This document shows, piece after piece, positions 1 to 7,049 of a stretch of 32,440 bases of DNA. Every line of letters begins with the position of its first letter. Within the stretch, counting starts at the first letter, position 1. Under the pieces are notes generated by a model. That model worked only from the letters and a program-made list of their open reading frames with translations, did no database searches and was not told the DNA's origin. The stretch lies in the IMG/VR virus record IMGVR_UViG_3300017992_000721, positions 1 through 32,440 of that record; one strand, 5' to 3'. The position numbers were made by a program, and so were the translations under genes. Source of the DNA: a virus.

Positions 1-44
1 AGAGAAAGAAAGTCAGTTGCGTTTTGCGGCACGTCCCGGTTCCC

Positions 45-386
45 TCACGGGCGGTTGGGGGCCTCCGAAGGACCCGCGGGCGGTGGGGGGGCGGGGCGGG
101 TCGCCCCCTCTGCTGGGTGGCTGATGCGGTTGGGCCCAAGCAGGCGTTGGCGGTAGCTGGCCGGCTCGGCCGGTCCTCCGTTGAGGCAGACGATTTCCCC
201 GCCGGCGGTCTCGGCAAACTGGATAGCGTAGCCTGGCGGCAGAAACGTCATGCCCGGTTGGGCGATCGTAATCTTGATCCGGGTTGGCTCCGTTGCGCTA
301 TGTTCGATCCGGACGTCGGACGCGATCCCGATCTCCTTCCCGTTGATTTCGATCAGGACCGGGCGGGGCTTTTTGACAAGGTGCAT
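45..386 (-). CDS. Hypothetical protein, 113 aa
   Basis: I do not recognise this protein. The first 60 or so residues alternate hydrophobic and charged residues, as in a small beta-rich domain. The last 25 residues are rich in Pro, Ala and Arg and look disordered. The ATG at 386 is preceded by a GAGGAG ribosome site about 8 nt upstream, which supports the start. It is the last gene of the leftward series visible here and lies downstream of the membrane-protein and protease genes, separated from them by a strong hairpin at 415-454. Function unknown. Confidence 0.6.
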   Translation of the reverse strand: MHLVKKPRPVLIEINGKEIGIASDVRIEHSATEPTRIKITIAQPGMTFLPPGYAIQFAETAGGEIVCLNGGPAEPASYRQRLLGPNRISHPAEGATRPAPPPPAGPSEAPNRP

Positions 387-414
387 CTATCAGGCTCCTC
401 TACGTTCAAAGACA

Positions 415-454
415 GGGCCGGCCCGGCGAAAGGAAATGAAAGCCGGGCCGGCCC
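415..454. terminator. Perfect 13-bp hairpin between two minus-strand genes
   Basis: Arms at 415-427 (GGGCCGGCCCGGC) and 442-454 are perfect inverted repeats around a 14-nt A/G-rich loop (pyrimidine-rich on the minus strand). It lies after the stop of the 32-aa gene and before the 113-aa gene. Only a few T residues follow on the minus strand, so it could be a weak terminator, a processing site or an mRNA-stabilising stem. Its GGCCCGGG-type sequence resembles the terminator at 6975-7034. Confidence 0.5.
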
Positions 455-475
455 ATCGCGCCACTCTTGCGGGGC

Positions 476-574
476 CTATCCAAGCCCGGATATCTTGATT
501 AGCCCCCAGCCGACACCGTACGCCAGCAGGGGCCACAGAACCCGGAGCCATTTCCAGATCGTAAGCAGGCTCAT
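476..574 (-). CDS. Tiny single-pass membrane protein, 32 aa
   Basis: This small gene overlaps the stop codon of the upstream protease gene: ATG at 574-572 and TGA at 573-571 share an ATGA, a classic translational-coupling arrangement. The product is 32 residues, starts with MSLLTIWKWLRVLW and continues with a hydrophobic stretch rich in Leu, Gly and Trp, so it should form one short membrane helix ending in KISGLG. The coupling suggests it is made with the membrane-anchored protease. Possible roles are a partner of that protease or a holin-like lysis peptide, but the sequence does not decide. Stop TAG at 478-476. Confidence 0.6.
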   Translation of the reverse strand: MSLLTIWKWLRVLWPLLAYGVGWGLIKISGLG

Positions 575-2127
575 TTCTTCTCCGCCGGGGCTGCCGGCTC
601 TGCTTCGTCTCGCCCCAGGATGCGTCGGGCCAGTGCCCTCGCCTCCGCCACGTCCTCGTGGAACGCCGCTCGGAGCTTCGCCGTCTCGCTAACGGGGCTC
701 TGAATCCAGAGCGGATCTTCGCCGCCGGATCGCACGTAGTTGCGAACGTCCCTTACCATGTACTTCAGCAGCAACGCGAACGTCATCGCCACGGCCAAGA
801 CCAGCCCCATCCGCATCCAGCCGATTACTCCCTGATCGCGAACGCGGTCCTCGTACCAATCCTTCATGTACGCCTGGGCCTTCTCGATCTTTCCGGCGTC
901 TTCGCCTACTTGCTTTTCGACGGCCGCCATGCGGGCCTCGACCCGTTGGCTGATCGTGCCATTCGCCTTGATCGAGTCGGCCACCTTCTGTTGCTCGGCG
1001 GCCACCTGGTCGACTTTCGTGTTGACGGCCTCGGAGATATCGACCGCGCCCTGGACGGCCTCGGCGAGCTTCTCCCGCTCGGCAGCGGCGGCAACGTCGG
1101 CCTCTTGCAGCGCGGCAATCTCGGCCGTGTGTTGCTCGATCTCCTCCGGAGGCACGGCCGGAACCGGAACCGGTTCCGGGGCCGCCCGATCGGTTCGGAT
1201 CTCCACCAGCAGCGCGGCGACGTTGTCATTGAGCGAATCGAGCTTCGCGTTGGTTTCGCTCAGGTCGACCTTCGTCTCGACGTCCACGCTCGCCGGCGGC
1301 AGCGTCGGCCAGTTGTTTTGGTTTTGGTTCTGTTGCTGTTGCTGGGGTTGCTGTCCGCCGCCCCGCTGGTATCCCCATTCGCATCCGCCGCCGTTCGGGT
1401 CGCAGTACCCGCGACGCTGAAACAGAATCCCCGTCTCGGCCGTCTCGATCGAGGCGTTGATCCCGCCCCGCAAGGCCCGGCAGTAGGTGGCGATTCCCTG
1501 GGACTGGTCGGTCACGTTTCGCGTGTTGCGTTGCTTGAGCAGCCCAACCACATAGGTCCCCGTCTTATCAAAGATCGCCGAGCCGCTCCGGCCTTGCTCC
1601 GGGCCCGGACGGAAGAGGAGATTGCTGCCGGAGTAGCCGATCGCGTGGCCCCTCCAGAGGCTCGGCCAATGGCCCTCCGCGCATCCCACCGACAGGATCG
1701 TTTCGCCGGGTCGCACCACGTAATCCGCCGGTGCCGTCGGGATCGCCGGCGGCATCCGCCCTTGGAAGTGGCTCGCGTGCACGGCGATGATCGCCGCGTC
1801 GAGCCCCTTGTGGCGAAACTTGACCACGCCCTCCATCTTCCGGCTGGGGTGGCCGTCGCGATAGAATTGACACCACGCCCGCGGCCCGGTGGCCACGTGG
1901 TTGTTGGTCAGGATCCAGGCATAGCCGCCCGACACCTGGATACAACATCCGGTGCCGACGTCGTTCATCCCGTTGCCGGTCGGGGTCGACACCCGGCAGG
2001 TTGCGTCGATGCAGTCGCTCAACGCGCCTTCGCAGCACCGGCTACACAGCAGCATCACGGCAATGAAGCAAGCGGCCAACACCGCCGTCTTCAACACGTC
2101 TCGCAAAGTCGCTTCTTCGCGTTTCAT
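571..2127 (-). CDS. Secreted, membrane-anchored trypsin-like serine protease, 518 aa
   Basis: The start is the ATG at 2127, preceded by a perfect AGGAGG (2141-2136) at 8-nt spacing; the frame is open further upstream but that part is not protein-like. Residues about 10-35 form a signal peptide or membrane segment with several Cys. A trypsin-fold domain follows: TNNHV carries the likely catalytic His77, GLDAAII the Asp110, and QGRSGSAIF the Ser181. Around residues 235-260 there is a Gln/Asn-rich linker, then a long Ala/Glu/Lys-rich coiled coil, a membrane helix at about 436-457 and a charged cytoplasmic tail. The domain would lie outside the membrane, attached by the C-terminal helix. It is coupled to the 32-aa membrane gene. 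Roles in lysis, envelope change or superinfection exclusion are possible; substrate unknown. Confidence 0.85.
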   Translation of the reverse strand: MKREEATLRDVLKTAVLAACFIAVMLLCSRCCEGALSDCIDATCRVSTPTGNGMNDVGTGCCIQVSGGYAWILTNNHVATGPRAWCQFYRDGHPSRKMEGVVKFRHKGLDAAIIAVHASHFQGRMPPAIPTAPADYVVRPGETILSVGCAEGHWPSLWRGHAIGYSGSNLLFRPGPEQGRSGSAIFDKTGTYVVGLLKQRNTRNVTDQSQGIATYCRALRGGINASIETAETGILFQRRGYCDPNGGGCEWGYQRGGGQQPQQQQQNQNQNNWPTLPPASVDVETKVDLSETNAKLDSLNDNVAALLVEIRTDRAAPEPVPVPAVPPEEIEQHTAEIAALQEADVAAAAEREKLAEAVQGAVDISEAVNTKVDQVAAEQQKVADSIKANGTISQRVEARMAAVEKQVGEDAGKIEKAQAYMKDWYEDRVRDQGVIGWMRMGLVLAVAMTFALLLKYMVRDVRNYVRSGGEDPLWIQSPVSETAKLRAAFHEDVAEARALARRILGRDEAEPAAPAEKK

Positions 2128-2185
2128 CGTTCGAGCCTCCTGTAGGAAATGGTGGACGGTAAGTTTTCGTGGGTTGGGTTTTGAG

Positions 2186-2845
2186 TCATTTCTGGCGGAT
2201 TCTCGGGCCGTGGCAGCCGCGGCGGACCAGGGCGCGGCAGAGGCGGTTGGGCGACCAGGCCGAGGCGTTGCGGGTGCGGAATTCCCCGATCGACCGCAAC
2301 GCGGCGGGGACCAGTTCGGAGCAGTAGAGCGCGGCAAGGCTCTCCGGGCTCCGCAAGATCAGACGTCGAACCCAGCCGCAACAGGCCCCGCGGGCGCGGA
2401 CGGCGCCGAGGTAGTCGTAGGGGATGCGGCGGCGGGCGAAGGCGCGGAGATAGGCCGCCAGCTTGGCGGCGGAATGCCGGGTCACCGATCGGGCGATCGG
2501 GTAGCGGTAGACGCGGCCCCGGTAGGCCTCGATCGTGGCCTCGATCTCGTGGGCCTGCATACCCTCGACCGGCTCGCCGGCAAACAGGCAGGGGGCGGGG
2601 CTATCGTGGCGGGATTCCCATAGAACCAGGCGGTCGGGGTCGTCCGAGTGCAACGGCGCGACGATCGCCACATGGGAAATGTCGATCAGCGGGCGGCCCC
2701 AGGTGGCCAGGTTCACCAGCACACCCAGCCAGCATCGACCAGAAAAACCCAAAACGTCCCCGGCGTGCATCCCGTGGGAGGGGACGTTTTGGGCGTTGGA
2801 GGGCGGATTTTGGCCCAAGAAACGATCCGGGGGCGGCGTCGGCAT
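2186..2845 (-). CDS. YiiX/NlpC-P60-like permuted papain-fold hydrolase, 219 aa
   Basis: The protein has the order of motifs expected of YiiX-like permuted papain-fold enzymes: AGDVLGFSG near residue 28, ISHVAIV with the probable catalytic His58, a YDYLG stretch near 143, and LYCSELV with the probable nucleophile Cys175. Family members cut amide bonds or act on lipids or peptidoglycan; the substrate here is unknown. The ATG at 2845 is chosen because a GAGG lies 9 nt upstream and the homologous domain begins soon after. A 22-nt leader segment (2854-2875) that contains this ribosome site is identical to the leader of the glycosyltransferase gene starting at 22554. Confidence 0.75.
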   Translation of the reverse strand: MPTPPPDRFLGQNPPSNAQNVPSHGMHAGDVLGFSGRCWLGVLVNLATWGRPLIDISHVAIVAPLHSDDPDRLVLWESRHDSPAPCLFAGEPVEGMQAHEIEATIEAYRGRVYRYPIARSVTRHSAAKLAAYLRAFARRRIPYDYLGAVRARGACCGWVRRLILRSPESLAALYCSELVPAALRSIGEFRTRNASAWSPNRLCRALVRRGCHGPRIRQK

Positions 2846-2853
2846 AGTAAGAT

Positions 2854-2875
2854 GCCTCACGTCGCCCCCCGGCCC
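2854..2875 (-). promoter_or_regulatory. 22-nt leader repeat, copy 1 (contains the ribosome site)
   Basis: Read on the minus strand it runs GGGCCGGGG...GACGTGAGGC. The identical 22 nt occur at 22562-22583. In both places the GAGG ends 8-9 nt before an ATG. A TACAAT that could be a -10 box lies about 19 nt upstream of this copy. The pair may mark two genes controlled in the same way. Confidence 0.55.
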
Positions 2876-2933
2876 GACAGTCTCAACTCGGGGAATTGTA
2901 GCGGGGGAAGTGGGGCGTGGGTAGGGGGTGGCG

Positions 2934-2971
2934 GAAGTTTGAAGGGTGAAGTTTGAAGGGTGAAGGGTGAA
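2934..2971. repeat. (GGGTGAA)n heptamer array
   Basis: On the plus strand this reads GAAGTTT then GAAGGGT-type 7-bp units. The array sits directly beside the stop of the radical SAM gene (2974). Between 2880 and 2934 there is no gene; it is the leader of the YiiX-like gene. Confidence 0.8.
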
Positions 2972-2973
2972 AG

Positions 2974-3822
2974 TCAGCGGGCGGCGGAGAAATCGGGCTT
3001 TCTTCCGCGGTGTTGGTAATACCAGTGCATTAGCTGGCGTTGTTTCGGCGGGGTCCACCCGCGGGCGGCCTGGTCGGGGGTTATCGCGTTGTGTTGCAGG
3101 GCGTCGAGCGGATGGAACCACATAGGGCAGGCGGGTATCCCGTGGGACTCGACGAATTCGCAGCGGTCCCAGTCGTCGGCGGGCGTCCCGGCGTAGCCGC
3201 ACAGGACCAGGGACCGGATGGACTTTTTGCGGATTCCCGCGGAGCGGAGGCGGTCGACGGCGACGGCCCAGTCGTCGCGGTGGGCGTCGTGGTCCAGGGC
3301 CAGCCGCACAATCGGCCGATGGATACGGGCGATTTGCGCGGCGTGGAAGTCGGTCAGCAGCCGGGCGTCGAGGCCCTGGTTGAAGTCGGCCCATCCCCAT
3401 CGGACCAGGCGGTCGACGACCCGTTCGACGTGTTGGGGGCTGGCGGCCAACAGGTTGTTATCGCAGATCACCGGGCCGTCGGGCCAGTCGAGCAGTTCGC
3501 GGAATTCCCCTTCGATCAGTCGGCGGCCGATCGCGCAGAATTGGCAACGGTTGGGGCAGCCGATCGTGGTTCGCGTGGCGTAGCGGTTCGCGCGCTGCAG
3601 CACCCCGGGCAGATCGTGGCCGATCGTGGCCGGGGTGTCGGCCAGGTAGTCGGGCATCAGTTCCACGGCCGGGCCGCCGACGATCCAGCGCGAAACCGTG
3701 AAATCCCGTTGAAGAATCCGGGCCTTGGCCGCCGGCAGCAACCACGTAAACGGGACCGACATATAGCCGACGTCGCCTTCGTTCCAGGTCAGCAAGTCTT
3801 TCGGCCAGGTGGTCTTCATCAT
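2974..3822 (-). CDS. Radical SAM domain protein, 282 aa
   Basis: The TTIGCPNRCQFCAIG segment carries the CxxxCxxC iron-sulfur motif (Cys89, Cys93, Cys96) that defines radical SAM enzymes. The following GPVICDNNLLAAS and GLDARLL segments fit strands of the partial TIM barrel. The C-terminal region ends with WYYQHRGRKPDF. Such enzymes cleave S-adenosylmethionine to make a radical; the target here cannot be read from sequence. Phage genomes often carry stand-alone radical SAM genes. Two start codons lie in tandem (MMK); the leader has only a weak AAGAGA. It follows a three-hairpin repeat element (3837-3893). Confidence 0.82.
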   Translation of the reverse strand: MMKTTWPKDLLTWNEGDVGYMSVPFTWLLPAAKARILQRDFTVSRWIVGGPAVELMPDYLADTPATIGHDLPGVLQRANRYATRTTIGCPNRCQFCAIGRRLIEGEFRELLDWPDGPVICDNNLLAASPQHVERVVDRLVRWGWADFNQGLDARLLTDFHAAQIARIHRPIVRLALDHDAHRDDWAVAVDRLRSAGIRKKSIRSLVLCGYAGTPADDWDRCEFVESHGIPACPMWFHPLDALQHNAITPDQAARGWTPPKQRQLMHWYYQHRGRKPDFSAAR

Positions 3823-3836
3823 CTATCGTCTCTTGT

Positions 3837-3893
3837 GGCGGTAGGATCCTATCGCCGTTTTCGGCGTGGAGGTCCGGACCGCCATTTCCGGCG
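3837..3893. repeat. Three-hairpin repeat element, copy 1
   Basis: The element has a 21-nt near-palindrome GGCGGTAGGATCC...ATCGCCG at 3837-3857, a CGCCGAAAACGGCG-type hairpin next to it, and GCCATTTCCGGCG at 3881-3893. The same 21 nt and 13 nt recur at 22761-22781 and 22722-22734 in another gap, in the opposite relative order. It behaves like a dispersed REP-like element. Confidence 0.65.
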
Positions 3894-3907
3894 GTGGAGT
3901 ACTCCTC

Positions 3908-3936
3908 TTTCACTCTTCACCCTTCACCCTTCACCT
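3908..3936. repeat. (TTCACCC)n heptamer array
   Basis: TTCACTC followed by CTTCACC-type units on the plus strand, touching the stop codon of the 107-aa gene at 3935. Confidence 0.75.
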
Positions 3937-4258
3937 ATCCTGAGTTTTCCCGGTAGTCCATTTCGTCGCGGAGTTCGGCCAGCCGGCCGTCGGCCGCGGC
4001 GGCCAGGATCTCGTTCGGCGGTCCGGGGCACGCGTCGGGCGGGTCGAATTCGCCCAACAGGGCCAGGGCTTCGCGGGTCTCGTCGTAGGCCCGGACGATG
4101 GCGTTGCGAATTGCGACCGTGTCGTCGGTGGCCGCGGGGTAGGTGGCGACGTCGGCGGCCGATAGGTGGGCCCGGGCCTGTTTCAGCGATCGGACCAGCG
4201 CGGCCCGGGCGCGGGCGGCCGGGTCGGTCGGGATGGCCGAGTGTTGGGGCGTGTTCAT
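3935..4258 (-). CDS. Hypothetical protein, 107 aa
   Basis: I do not recognise a family. The protein starts MNTPQHSAIPTDP and looks largely helical, with many Ala, Arg, Glu and Leu and a final DGRLAELRDEMDYRENSG. The ATG at 4258 is chosen because the longer frame upstream runs through the TTCACCC repeat and then through another frame of the methyltransferase gene. No Shine-Dalgarno site precedes it; the heptamer array ends with CTTCAAACTTCC directly at the ATG. Its neighbours are a methyltransferase upstream and the radical SAM gene downstream. Confidence 0.55.
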   Translation of the reverse strand: MNTPQHSAIPTDPAARARAALVRSLKQARAHLSAADVATYPAATDDTVAIRNAIVRAYDETREALALLGEFDPPDACPGPPNEILAAAADGRLAELRDEMDYRENSG

Positions 4259-4299
4259 GGAAGTTTGAAGGGTGAAGGGTGAAGGGTGAAGGGGGAAAC
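4259..4299. repeat. (GGGTGAA)n heptamer array abutting a start codon
   Basis: GGAAGTTTGAAGGGTGAAGGG and further 7-bp units fill the gap between the methyltransferase stop (4311) and the ATG at 4258. It occupies the place of the ribosome site. Confidence 0.8.
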
Positions 4300-4310
4300 G
4301 TCCTCTTGGC

Positions 4311-4940
4311 TCATCGCTCTTTCGCCTTTCGTTGTCGCTCTCGCGGGCGGCGGCGGAAATCGGCGTTGTGGGTGTGGATCCAGCAGCCGTTCCAGGCGAG
4401 GTAGTCTCGGCCGAAGCGTTCGGCAACGGCGGCCCGGACCGTCGGCAAGGCCAAGTCGTGGCCGGCCGCGATCCCGTCCGGCTTGAGCTTTGGCATCCAG
4501 GCGGCCAGGTCGGCCAGCAACGCGGGGGTCGAATGGTCGGCGTCAAGACAAAGGAAGTCGATCGAGCGGTCGGGGAAGGCCCGGGCAACGTCGAGCGATC
4601 GGCCGACGATCGGCGTCACGAATCGCTCGACGTCCAGGGCGTCCAGGTTGGCCCAGAAGGCCGACAGGAGGCTTCCCCCGTGTTCGGTCACCGTGGCTTC
4701 GTGTTCGGGGTTCCCCGGCGTCCCCTCGAACGTGTCGACGGCCGACAGCGCGATCGTCTTCCCCGATTCGCGGATCAGTTCGCCCATCATGCAGGCGGAG
4801 CGGCCCAGCCAGACTCCCACCTCCACGAAACAGGCCCCGTCGTCGGCCCAGTCGACCACGTCGCGGTAGAGCCATTCGAGGTTGCGGGACCAGCCGGGGA
4901 TGTCGCGCCAAGAGGCTGGAGGGTCGGGGGTCATGGGCAT
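4311..4940 (-). CDS. Class I SAM-dependent methyltransferase (Methyltransf_24 type), 209 aa
   Basis: The domain starts with ACFVEVGVWLGRS at residues 37-48, the glycine-rich SAM-binding motif I. IDFLCLDADHS at about 128-137 is the DxDH segment typical of the Methyltransf_24/CmcI-like group, often linked to sugar or antibiotic methylation. GIAAGHDLALPTVRAAV fits the next strand. The start is set at the ATG at 4940 (a second ATG is at 4934); the frame upstream is only translated GATTG repeat. There is no clear ribosome site. The stop TGA lies in a GAGCGATGAGCCA segment shared with the end of the next gene upstream, part of the junction repeat. A role in modifying surface sugars with the glycosyltransferases is possible. 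Confidence 0.75.
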   Translation of the reverse strand: MPMTPDPPASWRDIPGWSRNLEWLYRDVVDWADDGACFVEVGVWLGRSACMMGELIRESGKTIALSAVDTFEGTPGNPEHEATVTEHGGSLLSAFWANLDALDVERFVTPIVGRSLDVARAFPDRSIDFLCLDADHSTPALLADLAAWMPKLKPDGIAAGHDLALPTVRAAVAERFGRDYLAWNGCWIHTHNADFRRRPRERQRKAKER

Positions 4941-4963
4941 TGGGAAATCCAAAGGGTAAGGGT

Positions 4964-5040
4964 TTGATTGATGAGTGCTGATTGTTGAAGTGGTACTTCC
5001 CTCGACAATCAACAATCGCCGATCAGCAATCGTCAATCTC
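4964..5040. repeat. (GATTGNN)n / (CAATCNN)n inverted heptamer element
   Basis: GATTGATGAGTGCTGATTGTT on one side and CAATCAACAATCG-type units on the other face each other around a TTGAAGTGGTACTTCC spacer, so the strand can fold into a hairpin. On the minus strand the first unit gives the stop codon (GAT TGA) of the DUF5131 gene. A decayed ACCCTT stretch lies between it and the next ATG. Confidence 0.8.
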
Positions 5041-5863
5041 TTTGTGGCTCATCGCTCGGAAACTCTTGCATCCTCAGCGGCGCGGGCCATTCGGCCGGGT
5101 CTTTCGAGACGCGGCCACCGACCGAGAGTTGTTTGATGAACAGGGGCACGCCGTGGGCGATCGCCCAGGCGGCCGTGTAGTCGACCCATTCGAGCGGACA
5201 GGGCCGGCGGTTCGGGCCCGACTCGCAACCGATAATCAGCCAGTCGAGCGGGTGACTGTCCGCGGACGACGGCTTGGCAGGGCCGACCGATCGGCCGTCG
5301 AGCAGGTCGACCTTGCGGAAGTCGATCGGCGTTAGCAGCGGTTCGGCCGAGACGAAACGACGCGCGGCGGGCACCCGCAGCAGGTGGGCCAGTTGGCCGA
5401 CGTTGGCCTGGGTCTCGACCGTGCAGCCGACCCAGACGTTTGCCGGCCAGCCGCCACTCCCCCAGCGTTCCGACCACAGCGGGGCCAGCAGCGGCCGAAA
5501 GTTCTCGGGGCGTTTCGTGAGAATCAACCAGGTCAGGTTGGGCGTGTCCTCGATCAGCCGCACCGTATCGCGGCGCGGCTGGACCAGATCGGGGTGGTCC
5601 TCGAGAAAATCGCCCATCGACTGCAAGAAGACTTTGTCGCGGCGGCCGGCGGCCTCGGCGGACCGGTTCCATTTCAGCGGCTCGGCGTAGGCCCCCGGCC
5701 CGCGGATTTTGCGGGGCGAATCGCCCCAGCAGTCGTGGCCGTAGCGGTGGCTGGTCGCCGCGGCGTAGCAGTTTTCGCAACCCCGGCGGCCGGGCAGTTT
5801 TTCGCAGCCCCACCAGGGATTAAAGGTGTGGTCGGTCCAGCCGATTTTGGAGTTGGCTCCCAT
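5033..5863 (-). CDS. Phage Gp37/Gp68 family protein (DUF5131), 276 aa
   Basis: The N-terminus MGANSKIGWTDHTFNPWWGC followed by a GCENCYA segment is the signature of the DUF5131 (Gp37/Gp68) family, common in phages and mobile elements. Conserved cysteines are Cys20, Cys29 and Cys32. Later family blocks visible are LTWLILTKRPENF, NVWVGCTVE, FVSAEPLL and WLIIGCESG. The biochemical role of the family is not settled. The start is the ATG at 5863 with GGAAG about 8 nt upstream; the 13 residues further upstream are not conserved. The protein ends DEPQRD, where the last codons and the TGA come from the GATTGA junction repeat. Confidence 0.88.
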   Translation of the reverse strand: MGANSKIGWTDHTFNPWWGCEKLPGRRGCENCYAAATSHRYGHDCWGDSPRKIRGPGAYAEPLKWNRSAEAAGRRDKVFLQSMGDFLEDHPDLVQPRRDTVRLIEDTPNLTWLILTKRPENFRPLLAPLWSERWGSGGWPANVWVGCTVETQANVGQLAHLLRVPAARRFVSAEPLLTPIDFRKVDLLDGRSVGPAKPSSADSHPLDWLIIGCESGPNRRPCPLEWVDYTAAWAIAHGVPLFIKQLSVGGRVSKDPAEWPAPLRMQEFPSDEPQRD

Positions 5864-5896
5864 TGGCGTCTTCCTTTCGGGCCATGAGCGGTAATT

Positions 5897-5933
5897 CATC
5901 AATCAGCAATCAGCAATCGGCAATCTTCAATCC
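5897..5933. repeat. (CAATCNN)n half element
   Basis: Five CAATC units with 7-bp period (CAATCAGCAATCAGCAATC...) and no facing GATTG array. On the minus strand GGATTGA at the right edge supplies the stop codon of the 334-aa reading frame. Confidence 0.75.
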
Positions 5934-6931
5934 GTTTGCTGTTCGTCGTCGGCCCCTTCCTTCTCGGTCACATCGACCACGCAGACGGCGGCGCGGCCGA
6001 CCACGGCAACCGGGTGGGCCCACTTCCCGGCCGGCTCCGGGGTCCATCGCACGGCACAGAACAACGCGGCAAGCTGGCGGGGATCGCAAACGGTACGAAT
6101 GATCTTGTGGCCGGCTTCGTCGCGTTCGTCCAGGTTGCGGATCACGTCGGCGGCGTCGAGCATTTCGCGAAGCGTGTACTTCGACAGGTCGGGCGGGTCG
6201 CCGGCGGGCCGCATTTCGTCGTCGGCCGCGTACATCGAGTGGTACAGGCAGGCTGCGTTGATCTCCTCGGCCCGCTGGCGGTCCATGGAAGTTGGAAGGG
6301 TGAAGGGTGAAGGGTGAAGGCCGGCGGCCTTGGCGCAGGCCATTTCGGCGATTCGCTCGGCGGCGTTGATGACGGTATTCGATAGCGTGGTGGCGGCAAT
6401 CGCGCAGTCGGCCAGGTGGTCCGTCGGCTCGGCTCGCTTCTCGCGGGCGCGTAGTTCGCGGACCAGGTCGGCCGTCTGGCTCATCACGTCAATCGGGCCT
6501 TTGTGGCTCGCCAGGCCGGCCACCTCGGCAAGGGTGGTCGCGGCGGCGCTGAGCACCCCGGCATGGGCCCGGGCTCGGTGGGCGGCCTTCGCGGCGGCCG
6601 TGGCCACGGCGTCGTTGCGTTCGGACAACTGGCGTACCATGGCGCCCAGTTGGCGGACCAGGTCGGCCGGGTCGACGAGTCCGTTGTCGTCGGGCGTGGC
6701 GTCCAGGCTTAATATCTCCACGGCGTCCAGTAGGGCGTTGCACGTCCGGGCGTAGCATGTCACCCGCGCGGCCGCCTGGTCGATCAGGTCGTCGGGGATC
6801 TCGCCTTCGGGGTCGACGCCCATGGCTTCGGCCAGGCGGAGCGTTTGTTCGGTCACTTCGCGGAGCCGAACGAATTCGACGGGGACAAAAGCGGCCGCTT
6901 CCAGTTTGGCGGTGGCATTTTCGCTGAGCAT
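5927..6931 (-). CDS. Hypothetical 334-aa frame, probably two genes joined through a repeat
   Basis: No family recognised. Residues 1-205 form an Ala-rich helical protein (MLSENATAKLEAAAF...). Then come about 14 residues, AGLHPSPFTLPTS, that are only a translation of the TTCACCC repeat. The sequence then restarts with MDRQRAEEINAACLYH (ATG at 6286) and continues 119 residues to the end. At other junctions the same repeat precedes a start codon, so this looks like two genes whose stop codon between them was replaced by the array. A single fused protein and two separate products are both possible. The first start has a GAAAGGAAACC ribosome site. The stop codon lies in a GATTGA unit. Confidence 0.6.
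   Translation of the reverse strand: MLSENATAKLEAAAFVPVEFVRLREVTEQTLRLAEAMGVDPEGEIPDDLIDQAAARVTCYARTCNALLDAVEILSLDATPDDNGLVDPADLVRQLGAMVRQLSERNDAVATAAAKAAHRARAHAGVLSAAATTLAEVAGLASHKGPIDVMSQTADLVRELRAREKRAEPTDHLADCAIAATTLSNTVINAAERIAEMACAKAAGLHPSPFTLPTSMDRQRAEEINAACLYHSMYAADDEMRPAGDPPDLSKYTLREMLDAADVIRNLDERDEAGHKIIRTVCDPRQLAALFCAVRWTPEPAGKWAHPVAVVGRAAVCVVDVTEKEGADDEQQTD
6287..6320. repeat. (GGGTGAA)n array inside a reading frame
   Basis: GGAAGTTGGAAGGGTGAAGGG and following units lie in frame within the 334-aa frame and end at an internal ATG (6286). Because the unit is 7 bp, losing or gaining one unit would change the frame. Confidence 0.8.
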
Positions 6932-6943
6932 GGCGGTTTCCTT

Positions 6944-6976
6944 TCACTCTTCAAACTTCCCGTTTTCAAACTTCAA
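6944..6976. repeat. Decayed TTCACTC/TTCAAACTTC repeat
   Basis: TTTCACTCTTCAAACTTCCCG followed by TTTTCAAACTTC on the plus strand. It lies between the terminator at 6975-7034 and the ribosome site of the 334-aa frame. Confidence 0.5.
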
Positions 6977-7034
6977 AAAGCCGGCCCGGGTCGGGCCTGG
7001 GTGGGGGCGACAGGTTACCGGTCCCCGGGCCGGC
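6975..7034 (-). terminator. Rho-independent terminator on the minus strand
   Basis: Arms GCCGGCCCGGG at 6980-6990 and CCCGGGCCGGC at 7024-7034 are perfectly complementary (11 bp) with a 33-nt loop. On the minus strand the stem is followed at once by TTTTT (6979-6975). It sits just after the stop of the 187-aa gene (7050), so it can end the leftward early transcript that includes csrA. Confidence 0.75.
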
Positions 7035-7049
7035 GGCTACGATCAGAGG

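Noticed and set aside
658-2145. Long plus-strand frame opposite the protease gene (495 codons)
   Set aside because: It is antisense to a gene with clear protease motifs and lacks a ribosome site or known domain. It is a codon-bias shadow.
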